From: Mollicutes bacterium | GTDB lineage: Bacteria; Bacillota_I; Bacilli_A; RF39; UBA660 | Reading direction: 5' to 3' | NCBI GenBank assembly: GCA_004552445.1 | Contig: SFOJ01000001.1 | Location: 1-64,000 of the forward strand | Length of the DNA stretch: 64,000 nt | Shown: piece after piece, positions 44,569 through 54,191 of the stretch | Numbering within the stretch: the first letter of the stretch is position 1 | Layout: the number at the start of each line of letters is the position of its first letter | Notes under the pieces: model-generated | Database searches by the model: none | Told to the model about the DNA's origin: nothing | Seen by the model: only the letters and a program-made list of their open reading frames with translations | Made by a program: the position numbers and the translations under genes

Positions 44569-46607
44569 GTGAATACCATAAAAAATTATACTTATGAAGA
44601 TTTAGTTGATGTTTTAAAAACTTATATGGCTCCAGAATATATAGAGTTTATAAATAAGTATTATGAACAAGCTAAGATTATTTATGCTGGAATGAAAAGA
44701 GAAACAGGGGAAGATTACATATATCACCCAATCAATGTTGCTTACATTCTTGCAGATCTTAAAATGGATCCAGTAACTATTGCATGTGCGTTAATTCATG
44801 AAGCAATAACACTTGGTAAAATGACTTATGAAGAAGTAGAAGAAATGTTTGGTACAGAAAGTGCTAATATAGTAAATTCTATTACTAAGATAAGTAATCT
44901 TAAACAAACATTTAAGATTAATAATCCAGAAAAATATAGAAGAATAATAGTAGGGCTTTCTGAAAATCCAGCAACTTTATTTATTAAGTTTGCTGATAGA
45001 CTTCATAATCTTAGGACGCTTAGAGTTCATGATAAAGAACATCAAAAATATATAATTGATGAAACTCAAAATATATATATACCAATAGCACATAGACTTG
45101 GTATGAAAAAAATGAAGAGTGAGATGGAAGATTTGTGTCTTCAATATAGTGAGACTGAACAATATAATAAAGTACTTGATAGAATAAATGCTGATAAAGA
45201 AGAATTAGAAAAAAGTCTTGCAAAAATGAAATATGAAATAATGCAAGTTTTAGATCATCATAATATTAAATATGAAATATTAAGTCGTGTTAAGAGTGTT
45301 CGTGGTATATATAATAAACTTAAAAATGGTAAAAGATGGGAAGATATATATGATTTATTAGGACTTAGAGTTTTAGTAAATACAGTAGAAGATTGTTATA
45401 GAGTTATAGGTCTTGTGCAAAGTAAATATCAGCCAGTACCAAATAGGTTTAAAGATTTTATTGCTAATCCTAAGCCAAATTTATATCAAAGTTTACATAC
45501 TACAGTTTATGGTGAAGATAAAAGAATTTATGAAGTACAAGTTCGTACTTATGAAATGGATGAGATAGCTGAAAAAGGTGTTGCTTCTCACTGGAGTTAT
45601 AAAGAAAAAATAGATGGAAGTGTTAAAAATAATTTAGATCGTATATTAGAACAATTTATACTCCTAAAGGGGATATTATTGAGTTGCCTGCTGGAGCTAC
45701 ACCAATAGATTTTGCGTATAAGATACATAGTGAAGTTGGAAATACAACGACTGGCGCTTTAGTTAATTCTAAAATGGTAAAACTTGATCATGAACTTAAA
45801 GATGGTGATATGGTTGAACTTATTACTCAAAAAGGACATGCTCCATCTAAAGGATGGTTAAAGATAGTTAAAACTGAAGCAGCTAAATCAAGAATTAAAT
45901 CATATTTTTATAAAAAAGAAAGAGAAAAATATATAACTCTTGGACATGAAATGTTATCAAATGAATGTAAGAAGAAAAATGTTGATATTAATGATATTAT
46001 AACTGATGAGAATATAGAAAAACTTAATAATAGTCTTGGTACTAAAGATTTAGATGATATATATTTTTCAATAGCTACACTTAAATATTTACCATCTTCT
46101 ATACTTAATCGACTTGAAGTACATGAACCTAAGAAGAAAGTTCTTACTTTAAGTAGGAAAGATATTAAGGGTGGAAATGGAATATTAATTGCTGGTTCTA
46201 ACGATATATTATGTAGTCTTGCTACATGTTGTAATCCGGTTTATGGAGAAGATATAGTTGGTTATATTACGCGTGGATATGGAGTTAAAATTCATTCTAA
46301 AAATTGTCCTAATATAGATTTAAATAGTGAAAGAATAATAGATGCTGAATGGGAAAGTAGTAATGAAAATAGATATACTGCTAAATTAAAAGTATATATT
46401 GATGATGTGTCAGATATTCTACTTAAAATAATTACACTTTCTACTAAAGATTCTATAATAGTTGATTCAATTAACTTGATAAATAGAAATAAAGAATTAT
46501 TCTACGATATAAGTTGTAGAGTTAAAAATATAAATGATTTACACTTGTTTATTGATGAAGTAAAGACTATAAATAGTGTAGTTAAGGTTGAAAGGGTATT
46601 TATATGA
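44569..46607 (+). pseudogene. relA: RelA-type ppGpp synthetase with internal frameshift
   Basis: The reading frame starting at GTG 44569 carries the HD and synthetase domains. It ends out of frame at 45708. The TGS domain resumes in another frame (about 45657: TIYTPKGDIIELPAGATPIDF) and continues through helical and ACT domains to 46607. Roughly 30 linker codons are missing at the join. The hydrolase HD motif is HEAITL (His 77, Glu 78), so hydrolysis is lost. Synthetase residues (YEVQVRT, Glu 322; SRVKS; EDIYDLLGLR) are kept. The true start may be the ATA at 44578, a possible lost ATG. It is either decayed or a sequence error. Confidence 0.8.
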
Positions 46608-47056
46608 GAGTAGTACTTCAAAGAAGCAAAGCAAGTAAAGTAACAATAGATGGTAAAGTTCATGGAAAAATTGATAAAGGTTATGTTGCATTAATTGGTT
46701 TCACAGATGGTGATAATACTGAAATAGTTGATAAAATGATTAAAAAGATAGTTAATTTAAGGGTATTTGAAGATGAAAATGGAAAGATGAATCTTAGTAT
46801 TCTTGATACTAATGGAAGTGTTCTTAGTATTAGCCAGTTTACTCTATATGCTGATTGTAAAAAGGGAAATAGACCTAGTTTTATAAATGCTATGAATCCA
46901 GAAAATGCGTCTAAATTATATGATATTTTTAACCAAAGACTTGGTGAAATATTGCATGTAGAAACTGGAATATTTGGGACTGATATGAAAGTAGAAATAT
47001 ATAATGATGGACCTGTTACTATAATACTTGATAGTAATGAATTATTTAATAAATAG
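46604..47056 (+). CDS. dtd: D-aminoacyl-tRNA deacylase
   Basis: A 150-residue Dtd that removes D-amino acids from tRNA. The two active-site motifs are visible: SQFTLYAD (about residue 77) and NDGPVT near the C-terminus (about residue 137). [17 protein letters not shown] is the typical N-terminus. Its start overlaps the rel stop by four bases, the conserved rel-dtd order. Confidence 0.95.
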   Translation: MRVVLQRSKASKVTIDGKVHGKIDKGYVALIGFTDGDNTEIVDKMIKKIVNLRVFEDENGKMNLSILDTNGSVLSISQFTLYADCKKGNRPSFINAMNPENASKLYDIFNQRLGEILHVETGIFGTDMKVEIYNDGPVTIILDSNELFNK

Positions 47057-47082
47057 GTAACTTTGTGTTACTTATTTTTTAT
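47051..47082 (+). terminator. Terminator after dtd
   Basis: AAATAGGTAAC and GTTACTTATTT pair over 11 bases (one G-T) around TTTGT, followed by T's. Confidence 0.85.
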
Positions 47083-47132
47083 TGTATTTATAATTTTAAA
47101 ATGTTATATTTTTTTTATAGGATAGGTGAGAT

Positions 47133-49094
47133 ATGAAAACGAATACTAAAACAATTTTATTATTTATTATGAGCTTTGCTCTTATAGGATTTATTAGTTT
47201 TACTTATGCATACTTTAGTAGTGATATAGTAAATAATAATGTAAAAGATCAAGTAGTAGAAACTGGTACTTTAAGTCTTAGATATGTAGATGGACCAGAG
47301 ATAAACATGCAAAATATTAAACCAGGTAGTACTATTACTAAGACTGTTTATGGTGCTAATACTGGTACATTAGATGCAAAATATAATCTAGTATGGCAAG
47401 AATTAGTAAATGAAATAATTAGTGATGAAATGGTTATTGAAGCAGAATGTACTAGAATGGATGCTACAACTGAAAGTGAAAGTGGTAGTTGTAATAGTAT
47501 AGCAACAAAACCAATAAAAGATGAAAATATTAAAAAGAATATTACTATTGAACCAAGTATAGTTCATAAATATGATATAACAATAACATTTAAAGAAACA
47601 AATGAAGCACAAAATTATAATCAAGGTAAAAAGTTTAGTGGAGTTTTAGGAGTTACTGAATTTAAGTTACCAGAACCAATATATTGTACATTTGATGGAG
47701 AAATGGTACAGGGGGCAGAGTATGTAAATGGACAATATACTTATAGATATATGCAAGAAGGTGCATATTCATCGAGTGATCTATCATGGACAAATATTGA
47801 AGAAGATGGTTGGGGAGTACAACTTACAGATAAAACTTCAACTGAACCTGTAACAAGTAAATTATGTACACATATAAATAATAAGCCAGTTACATCAATG
47901 CGTAATATGTTTGATAACAGTGCAGCTACAACCTTAGATTTAAGCAGCTTTGATACAAGTAATGTAACAAATATGAGAAGTATGTTTAGTGATAGTAATG
48001 TTCAAACTTTAGATTTAAGTAACTTTAATACAAGTAAAGTAACTGATATGGGTCTTATGTTTTATAGAAGTGCAGCTACAACATTAGACTTAAGTAGTTT
48101 TGATACAAGTAATGTAACTAGTATGTTTGAAATGTTCGAGAATAGTGCCGCCACAACTCTTGACTTAAGTAGTTTTGATACAAATAATGTAACGAATATG
48201 AGTTATATGTTTCGTGGTAGTGCGGCTACAACCCTAGATTTAAGTAGCTTTGATACAAGTAAAGTGACTGATATGCGTGAAATGTTTTAGGGTAGTAAAG
48301 CTACAACATTAGATTTAAGTAGTTTTAATACAAGTAATGTAACATCCATGAGTTATATGTTTTCTTATAGTAAAGCCACAACTATAGATTTAAGTAGTTT
48401 TGATACGAGTAATGTAACTAATATGGATTCTATGTTTTATGGAAGTACGGCTACAACTCTTGACTTAAGTAGCTTTGATACAAGTAATGTAACTAATATG
48501 CATGGAATTTTCTGGAATAGTGCCGCCACAACCTTAGATGTAAGCAAATTTGATACTAGTAAAGTAACAGATATGAGTTCTATGTTTGAGGGTAGTACAG
48601 CCACAACTCTTGACTTAAGTAGCTTTGATACAAGTAAAGTAACAAATATGAGTCGTATGTTTGATAGTAGTGCAGCCACAACTATAGATTTAAGTAGTTT
48701 TGATACAAGCAATGTAACAGTCATGTTTTATATGTTTGCACAAAGTGCAGCCACAATTTTAGATTTAAGTAATTTTGATACCTCAAAAGTAACTGATATG
48801 GGTTGGATGTTTTATAGAAGTGCAGCTACAACATTAGACTTAAGTAGTTTTGATACAAGTAATGTAACAAATATGATAGGTATGTTTAGAAATAGTAATG
48901 TTCTAAAAACTATATATGCAGGTGATAATTTTAACACGAATGCTGTTACATCATCATCTAATATGTTTTATAATACAACTAACTTAGTAGGTGGTGCAGG
49001 TACTAAATATAATGCTAGCCATATTGATAAAACATATGCTCGTATAGATGGTGGAACTAGTTTACCTGGATACTTTACATTAAAGAATAATTAA
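47133..49094 (+). pseudogene. TasA-like/BspA-like surface protein interrupted by an in-frame TAG
   Basis: The frame spans 653 codons plus stop and resembles 28543: signal-anchor (residues 7-27), TasA-like domain (ETGTLSLRYVDGPEIN, KPGSTITKT, NYNQGKKFSG), the CTFDGEMVQGAEYVNG domain, and 13 BspA repeats of 25 residues followed by a cap ending in GYFTLK. A TAG at 48288-48290, in repeat 6, splits it. The frame is unchanged on both sides, and neighbouring repeats have GAG or TAT at this place. An N-terminal product of 385 residues would still be made. AGGTGA precedes the ATG. Confidence 0.85.
47898..48872 (+). repeat. Thirteen 75-base BspA (DUF285) repeats
   Basis: The array is 13 units of exactly 75 bases, each beginning ATG-x-x-ATG-TTT and encoding a LDLSSFDTSNVTN-like core. 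Many units are nearly identical at the DNA level, which favours unequal recombination. Repeat 6 carries the TAG. Confidence 0.93.
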
Positions 49095-49099
49095 TAAAA

Positions 49100-49131
49100 G
49101 ACATATACTTTTTGGTATATGTCCTTTTTAT
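49100..49131 (+). terminator. Terminator after the BspA-like gene
   Basis: GACATATAC and GTATATGTC pair around TTTTTG, then CTTTTTA. The same hairpin is also just downstream of the small minus-strand gene. Confidence 0.82.
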
Positions 49132-49280
49132 TTCTTTTTTAATTTTTTAGTTTCTTTTGGTTCTTCTATTTTCGTTTGTTCTGGTGGTAGAGCTACTACT
49201 TCTTTTTGTTTTATACCAGTACTAAATATCATTGATACAGCTAATAAAATAGAAGTTACTTCTTTTGTTCTCTTATTCAT
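49128..49280 (-). CDS. Small secreted or membrane peptide, 50 residues
   Basis: A minus-strand ORF with AAGGAG seven bases before its ATG. The product starts MNKRTKEV, has a short hydrophobic stretch (SILLAVSMIFSTGI), a possible signal peptidase site after VVA, and a Glu/Lys/Pro-rich tail. I do not recognise it. It is transcribed away from mutS and converges on the BspA-like gene. Confidence 0.5.
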   Translation of the reverse strand: MNKRTKEVTSILLAVSMIFSTGIKQKEVVALPPEQTKIEEPKETKKLKKK

Positions 49281-49332
49281 ATTGTTCTCCTTGAATTAAT
49301 AATACATTTTAATCTATTAATTGTCAAATTTG

Positions 49333-49361
49333 TTTGCGTTTTTGTGTAAATGTATTATAAT
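49333..49361 (+). promoter_or_regulatory. Probable promoter of mutS
   Basis: TATAAT at 49356-49361 lies only seven bases before the mutS ATG, with a poor -35 (TTTGCG) 17 bases upstream. Transcription would begin at or next to the start codon, and no ribosome site is seen. Confidence 0.5.
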
Positions 49362-49368
49362 AAATTGT

Positions 49369-51894
49369 ATGGAAAGAAAAGATGTAAAACTTGAAGATGT
49401 TAGCCCTATGATGAGGGAATACCTTAAGACTAAGAGTGAGTATGAAGGTATAATTTTATTTTATAGATTAGGTGATTTCTATGAAATGTTTTTTGATGAT
49501 GCTATAACTGCTAGTCATGAATTAGAACTTACTTTAACTGGTAAACAATGTGGACTAAGTGAAAGAGTTCCAATGTGTGGTGTACCACATCATGCTTTAA
49601 ATGTTTATTTAGAAAAATTAATAGAAAAAGGTTATAAAGTTGCTATATGTGAACAAATGGAAGATCCTAAGACTGCAAAAGGTATTGTTAAAAGAGAAGT
49701 TATACAAATAGTAAGTGCAGGTACTTTAACAAGTACTGAAATAGTAAATGAAAAAGACTTTAATTATATTGCTAGTGTGACAGATTATAATTATATATAT
49801 GCACTTAGTTATGCTGATTTACTTAGTGGTAAAGTATATACAACATTTATAGAAAAAATCCAAGATAAGATAATAAGTCATATAGTAAATTTAAATATTA
49901 AAGAAGTAGTTGTTCATGATAATTTTGATGTTGACTTAATACATAAACTTAAAACAAATTATAATATATTTATTTCTTACTATAATGATGAAAGTATATA
50001 TAAAAAAGATATTTTTGGAAGAGTAACTGATTCTAAATTAATTAATAATACATCATTACTTTTAAATTATTTAACAAATTCTTTAAAGCAAGATTTAAGT
50101 CATATACAAGAAGTTGAAGTAATAGATAGTGGATTATTCTTAGAACTTGATAAAGAATGTATTAAGAATTTAGAATTAGTTGAAACTATTAGAAATAAAG
50201 ATAGACAAAATAGTTTACTTGGATTTATGGATAAAACTAAAACTGCGATGGGTAGTAGACTTTTAAAAAGTTATTTAATAAGTCCTAGTATTAATAAATA
50301 TGAAATTTTGAGAAGGCAAAATCTTACTGAAAAACTGATAAATGAATTTTTACTTAAGAGTGAATTAAAGTCATACTTATATGAAATATATGATTTGGAA
50401 AGACTTACTGGTAAAGTAGTATGTTCTAATTTGAATGCTCGTGATTTATTACAATTAAAAACTAGTATTAAAGTAATTCCTGATATAAATAATATTCTTA
50501 AATCTTTAGGAGAGAGAGAATTAGAAACTTTTGATGAACTTTATAATTTACTTGAAAGTTCTATTAAGGAGGATGTACCACTTACTATTAAAGAAGGAAA
50601 TATTATTAAAGATGGATTTAATAGTGAAATAGATGAACTTCGTAGTATTAAAAGTGGTGGTAAGGACTTTATATCTAAGTTTGAGATGGAAGAAAAAGAA
50701 AGAACTGGTATAAAGGGACTTAGGATTGGATTTAATAAAGTCTTTGGTTATTATATAGAGGTACCTAAAGGACAAGTTAGTCAGGTTAAACCTGAATTTC
50801 AGTATGATAGGAAACAAACTATATCTAATTGTGAACGTTATATAACTCCACTATTAAAAGAAAAAGAAAATTTAATTCTTAACGCTGAAGAGAGACTTAA
50901 TAATTTAGAATATGATGTATTTTGCAATATTAAAGAAGAAGTTAAAAAATATATTAGTAGTCTTCAAAAAGTATCTAATTATATTGCTTATTATGATGTT
51001 ATTCAGTCTTTTGCGACAGTAGCAGAAGAATCTAACTTTGTAAAACCAACTATTAATGAAGAAGGTATTGTAGAAATAATTGGTGGACGTCATCCAGTTG
51101 TTGAAAGTGTTATAGATGGTGAGTACATTGATAATGATGTTATTCTTGATGGTAATACAAATATACTTATAATAACAGGTCCTAATATGAGTGGTAAAAG
51201 TACTTATATGAGAGAATTTGGTATTATTGCTATACTTAATCAAATTGGTTCATATGTTCCAGCTAGTAAATGTAATTTACCCATATTTGATAAGATATTT
51301 ACTCGTATAGGTGCAAGTGATGATTTGGTAGGTGGAGAAAGTACTTTTATGGTTGAAATGAAAGAAAGTGCTTATGCTCTTTTGAATGCTACTAGTAATA
51401 GTTTAATATTATTTGATGAATTAGGTCGTGGTACTAGTACATATGATGGTATGAGTTTAGCTGGGGCAATAATAGATTACATTGCTACTAAAATTAAATG
51501 TAAAACATTATTTTCAACACATTATCATGAACTTACTGATATGGAAAATAAGCTTCCTGGAATACATAATGTACATGTTTCGATAGATGAAACAGATGGA
51601 GATATTACATTTCTTCATAAGGTGATGGATGGACCAGTTGATAAAAGTTATGGTATAAATGTTGCTAAACTTGCTAATTTACCAATAAGTGTTATTGATA
51701 AAGCAAATGAGTTATTAAGAGAATATGAAAACAATGATTCAAAACCTCATAAAAAAATAACTCAATTTCAACTTGATTTAGATACTAAAAGTGATGAATT
51801 AAGAGATTATATTAAAACAATAAATCCTTTGGAAGTTACTCCAATTGAAGCTTTAGTTATTTTAGATAAAATTAAAAAGAAAAGCGAGGAATAA
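49369..51894 (+). CDS. mutS: DNA mismatch repair protein MutS
   Basis: An 841-residue MutS. Mismatch-recognition domain I has the F-x-E motif in FYRLGDFYEMFFDDA (about residue 30). Connector, lever and clamp domains follow. The ATPase domain has Walker A ITGPNMSGKST (about residue 602), DLVGGESTFMVEM, LFDELGRGTSTYDG and FSTHYHEL. Length is typical. The start is placed at ATG 49369, which matches the family N-terminus; the mRNA may be leaderless. mutL is not in the window. Two unrecognised genes follow directly. Confidence 0.96.
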   Translation: MERKDVKLEDVSPMMREYLKTKSEYEGIILFYRLGDFYEMFFDDAITASHELELTLTGKQCGLSERVPMCGVPHHALNVYLEKLIEKGYKVAICEQMEDPKTAKGIVKREVIQIVSAGTLTSTEIVNEKDFNYIASVTDYNYIYALSYADLLSGKVYTTFIEKIQDKIISHIVNLNIKEVVVHDNFDVDLIHKLKTNYNIFISYYNDESIYKKDIFGRVTDSKLINNTSLLLNYLTNSLKQDLSHIQEVEVIDSGLFLELDKECIKNLELVETIRNKDRQNSLLGFMDKTKTAMGSRLLKSYLISPSINKYEILRRQNLTEKLINEFLLKSELKSYLYEIYDLERLTGKVVCSNLNARDLLQLKTSIKVIPDINNILKSLGERELETFDELYNLLESSIKEDVPLTIKEGNIIKDGFNSEIDELRSIKSGGKDFISKFEMEEKERTGIKGLRIGFNKVFGYYIEVPKGQVSQVKPEFQYDRKQTISNCERYITPLLKEKENLILNAEERLNNLEYDVFCNIKEEVKKYISSLQKVSNYIAYYDVIQSFATVAEESNFVKPTINEEGIVEIIGGRHPVVESVIDGEYIDNDVILDGNTNILIITGPNMSGKSTYMREFGIIAILNQIGSYVPASKCNLPIFDKIFTRIGASDDLVGGESTFMVEMKESAYALLNATSNSLILFDELGRGTSTYDGMSLAGAIIDYIATKIKCKTLFSTHYHELTDMENKLPGIHNVHVSIDETDGDITFLHKVMDGPVDKSYGINVAKLANLPISVIDKANELLREYENNDSKPHKKITQFQLDLDTKSDELRDYIKTINPLEVTPIEALVILDKIKKKSEE

Positions 51895-51896
51895 TT

Positions 51897-52499
51897 ATGT
51901 TAGATAATGTTAATGCCACAATTATAGATGCAACTGTTAAAAGTTATATGTCTGATGAAAGTGTTACTATAGATTCTGCTATTAGTGATGCAAATGATCT
52001 TATGACTATTAAAACTACCGTTATGTTAAATATCTTAGAAGAAGCAAAAAAGATTGATAAATACAGAAAAGCAACGTTAAAAGATATGTATGCTAATAAG
52101 ATTGTACTTATTCTCATTGGAAAAATAAATTCAATTTTGCCATTATCAAGTGATGGAATAAAAGATGAAAAAGAATATAATAGATTAGTAGAAATATTAA
52201 AAAGAGATATTGAAGAGTTAAAGAAGGATAAAAAAACTCTTAAAGAAATTAAAAATGCTATAAAAAGATTATTATATGCTGGAACTCTTCAATGTAATTC
52301 TAGAATTTCATTACTTTTAAAATTATTGAATGATAAAAGAATTTCTATGGTTGAATATTATAACCATGAACATACTATGGTAGAATGTTCTAGTTCTGGT
52401 ATTACCTATGTATCTAATAAAGAAGTAACAAATGATATAGAAAGTTCAAATAGAGATATTATGAAATTAAAGAAATCATTAGGTTTGGAGGAGAAATAA
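51897..52499 (+). CDS. Unrecognised helical protein downstream of mutS
   Basis: A 200-residue, mostly helical, soluble protein with heptad-like charged stretches (residues 85-125) and no motif I know. It starts two bases after the mutS stop with GCGAGGA as ribosome site. The next gene begins one base after its stop, so mutS and these two genes form one transcript. A role in DNA repair cannot be inferred from position alone. Confidence 0.65.
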   Translation: MLDNVNATIIDATVKSYMSDESVTIDSAISDANDLMTIKTTVMLNILEEAKKIDKYRKATLKDMYANKIVLILIGKINSILPLSSDGIKDEKEYNRLVEILKRDIEELKKDKKTLKEIKNAIKRLLYAGTLQCNSRISLLLKLLNDKRISMVEYYNHEHTMVECSSSGITYVSNKEVTNDIESSNRDIMKLKKSLGLEEK

Positions 52500-52500
52500 T

Positions 52501-52980
52501 ATGGATTTTGGTGTTTCAAGTATAATATTAGAAAGTGCTAAAAATAAAAATAGAAGTGCTTTAAAAACTATGTATAAAGCAAAAAGAGAACTTGCAAAAC
52601 TTAAATTTTCTTCAGTGTTTAGGTCTAATTTTAGGATGCAAAGAGATGTTTTATTAACTTTGGATTCTCTAGCTACTAAGAATTTGAAAGAATTAAAAAA
52701 GGATAGAACTAATTTGGATTATTTAGGTAATTTAATAGATTCTGATTCTCTAAGAGGTGATTACATATTTGATGAAAGCTTTCTTTCACTGATAGAAAGT
52801 ATTGGTATTAAAGATAGTGAAATAGAGTCTAATTTTAATAAAAGATTTGAATCTACATTTTATATTTCTAGAGGTATTAGATATGTTAATCCTGAAGCAA
52901 GTAATGATGTGAGTGAAAAAATGGATAAAATGATAGATGATAAAATGAAATTAATTAGAAGTATAAAAACTAGAGCATAG
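52501..52980 (+). CDS. Unrecognised helical protein, partner of the preceding gene
   Basis: A 159-residue charged helical protein without signal or membrane helix. GGAGG precedes the ATG inside the end of the previous gene. Its early LESAKNKNRSALKTMYKAKREL is vaguely like the middle of the preceding protein (Lys-rich helices with a short Tyr/Met motif), so they may be distant relatives. A terminator overlaps the stop. Confidence 0.6.
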   Translation: MDFGVSSIILESAKNKNRSALKTMYKAKRELAKLKFSSVFRSNFRMQRDVLLTLDSLATKNLKELKKDRTNLDYLGNLIDSDSLRGDYIFDESFLSLIESIGIKDSEIESNFNKRFESTFYISRGIRYVNPEASNDVSEKMDKMIDDKMKLIRSIKTRA

Positions 52981-52999
52981 ACTTGAACGTCTATGTTTT
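52976..52999 (+). terminator. Terminator of the mutS transcript
   Basis: CATAGAC and GTCTATG pair around TTGAAC, overlapping the stop codon, then TTTT. Confidence 0.72.
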
Positions 53000-53044
53000 A
53001 AATTGTATAATTAATTGGTAAAATAAATAGAAGAGGTGAATCAT

Positions 53045-53548
53045 ATGAAAAATAAAAAGGGATTTACGTTAATGGAATTATTAGCTGTTATTGCTATAAT
53101 AGGTATTTTAATATTGATGGCAGTTCCTGCTGCTATAAATATATATAATAGTGGAATTCAAAAAGAAATGTTGGTTCAAGAGGGTGAAGTTAAAAATGCT
53201 GCTAATATATTTTTAACTGATTATTGTTTAGATCCAATTGATGGAGTTTCTTGTCCATCTACTATGGTTAATCAAAATTATATTTGTCTTAGTGATATAC
53301 AAAAAGATGGGGTAAAATATATTGGTAAAGTTTTATATAAAAAACAAGCGTGTGATGGTGTAATTGTATATAGTGAAGGAGATACTTATGAAGATGGTAA
53401 ACCATATTTATTTTGTGGTTATGAAAGAGATAAATTTGAGTATGCAACTGATATGAATTATTATGTTCTTAAGTATTCAAGTTGTTTTGTTAATAATCCT
53501 AAACCAACAAATGGTTTAGATCTAGAACCTAGCAATTTGGAAGATTAA
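53045..53548 (+). CDS. Type IV prepilin-like protein, probably truncated
   Basis: A 167-residue protein with a prepilin signal (KKGFTLMELLAVIAIIGILIL; cleavage after Gly) and a pilin-like helix. A Cys-containing globular part follows (six Cys, as in CLDPIDGVSC). It ends at TAA 53548, but the sequence after it keeps coding potential in the same frame, so the original protein was longer. GAGGTGA precedes the ATG 53045. It is a third prepilin in this window, without leucine-rich repeats. Confidence 0.75.
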   Translation: MKNKKGFTLMELLAVIAIIGILILMAVPAAINIYNSGIQKEMLVQEGEVKNAANIFLTDYCLDPIDGVSCPSTMVNQNYICLSDIQKDGVKYIGKVLYKKQACDGVIVYSEGDTYEDGKPYLFCGYERDKFEYATDMNYYVLKYSSCFVNNPKPTNGLDLEPSNLED

Positions 53549-53790
53549 GATTCAATTGAAATAGTAGATTCAATAACACCAACTATTTTTGATATTTCAA
53601 CTGATAAAGAAATTACAATAACTTATATTTATTGATTAAGATAAGTATGGTGCTACAGCTATATAATATTACTATAAAAATTATTATTTTCTTGTTGGAT
53701 GAGTTCAAGAGTAATAGTAACTGTTAATTGATAAAAATATACAATTAAAGAAGCATTAAATGGTGGTAATGTTACAGTAATATTTTTGAG
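53549..53790 (+). pseudogene. Decayed 3' remnant of the prepilin gene
   Basis: After the TAA at 53548 the same frame reads DSIEIVDSITPTIFDISTDK and then more, before another stop. Further stops and frame changes follow, with fragments such as KYTIKEALNGGNVTVIF. The pattern (a short Pro/Thr turn, then strand-forming residues) suggests a lost Ig-like or repeat domain. It ends at the start of the next small gene. Confidence 0.5.
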
Positions 53791-54126
53791 ATGACAAAAA
53801 ATAATATTATAGATATTATTTTATTATTAATATTATTTGTTTCAATAAATTATTTAACATATAAGGATAAAAATAGGAATATGTTTAGTTTTAAATATTT
53901 ATTTATATTGTTTATTATTTATTTAATACCTATTACTTTTATGATGTTTGATAGAGATGATGATATATATTCATCTAAAAATTTATATTCTAATATGAAT
54001 GAATATATAGATGGAAGTATTTCTTTAGATGAAATAAAGGATATTAAACATAATATATATATGAAATATAGAATATCAAGGTTGATGTTAGAAAATGATT
54101 ATTATAGATATTTATTTAAAGATTAG
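53791..54126 (+). CDS. Small membrane protein, two helices
   Basis: A 111-residue protein with two hydrophobic helices (about residues 6-22 and 34-53) and a charged helical C-terminal half. No family recognised. The ribosome site is weak (a lone GAG). It follows the prepilin remnant and precedes frr. It may be an independent gene or a remnant of the same surface locus. Confidence 0.5.
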   Translation: MTKNNIIDIILLLILFVSINYLTYKDKNRNMFSFKYLFILFIIYLIPITFMMFDRDDDIYSSKNLYSNMNEYIDGSISLDEIKDIKHNIYMKYRISRLMLENDYYRYLFKD

Positions 54127-54191
54127 AGAGTAAATTTATATTGATTTATAGTTCATAAATATTATATAATTAATTCATCAATGGAGGAAAA

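Noticed and set aside
48288..48290. TAG, TAA or TGA recoding
   Set aside because: All three serve as normal stops elsewhere in the window, often in overlapping gene pairs; local mutation or error is simpler.
47898..48872. Regular 75-base repeats resembling a CRISPR array
   Set aside because: The units are in frame and code for BspA/DUF285 repeats without unique spacers.
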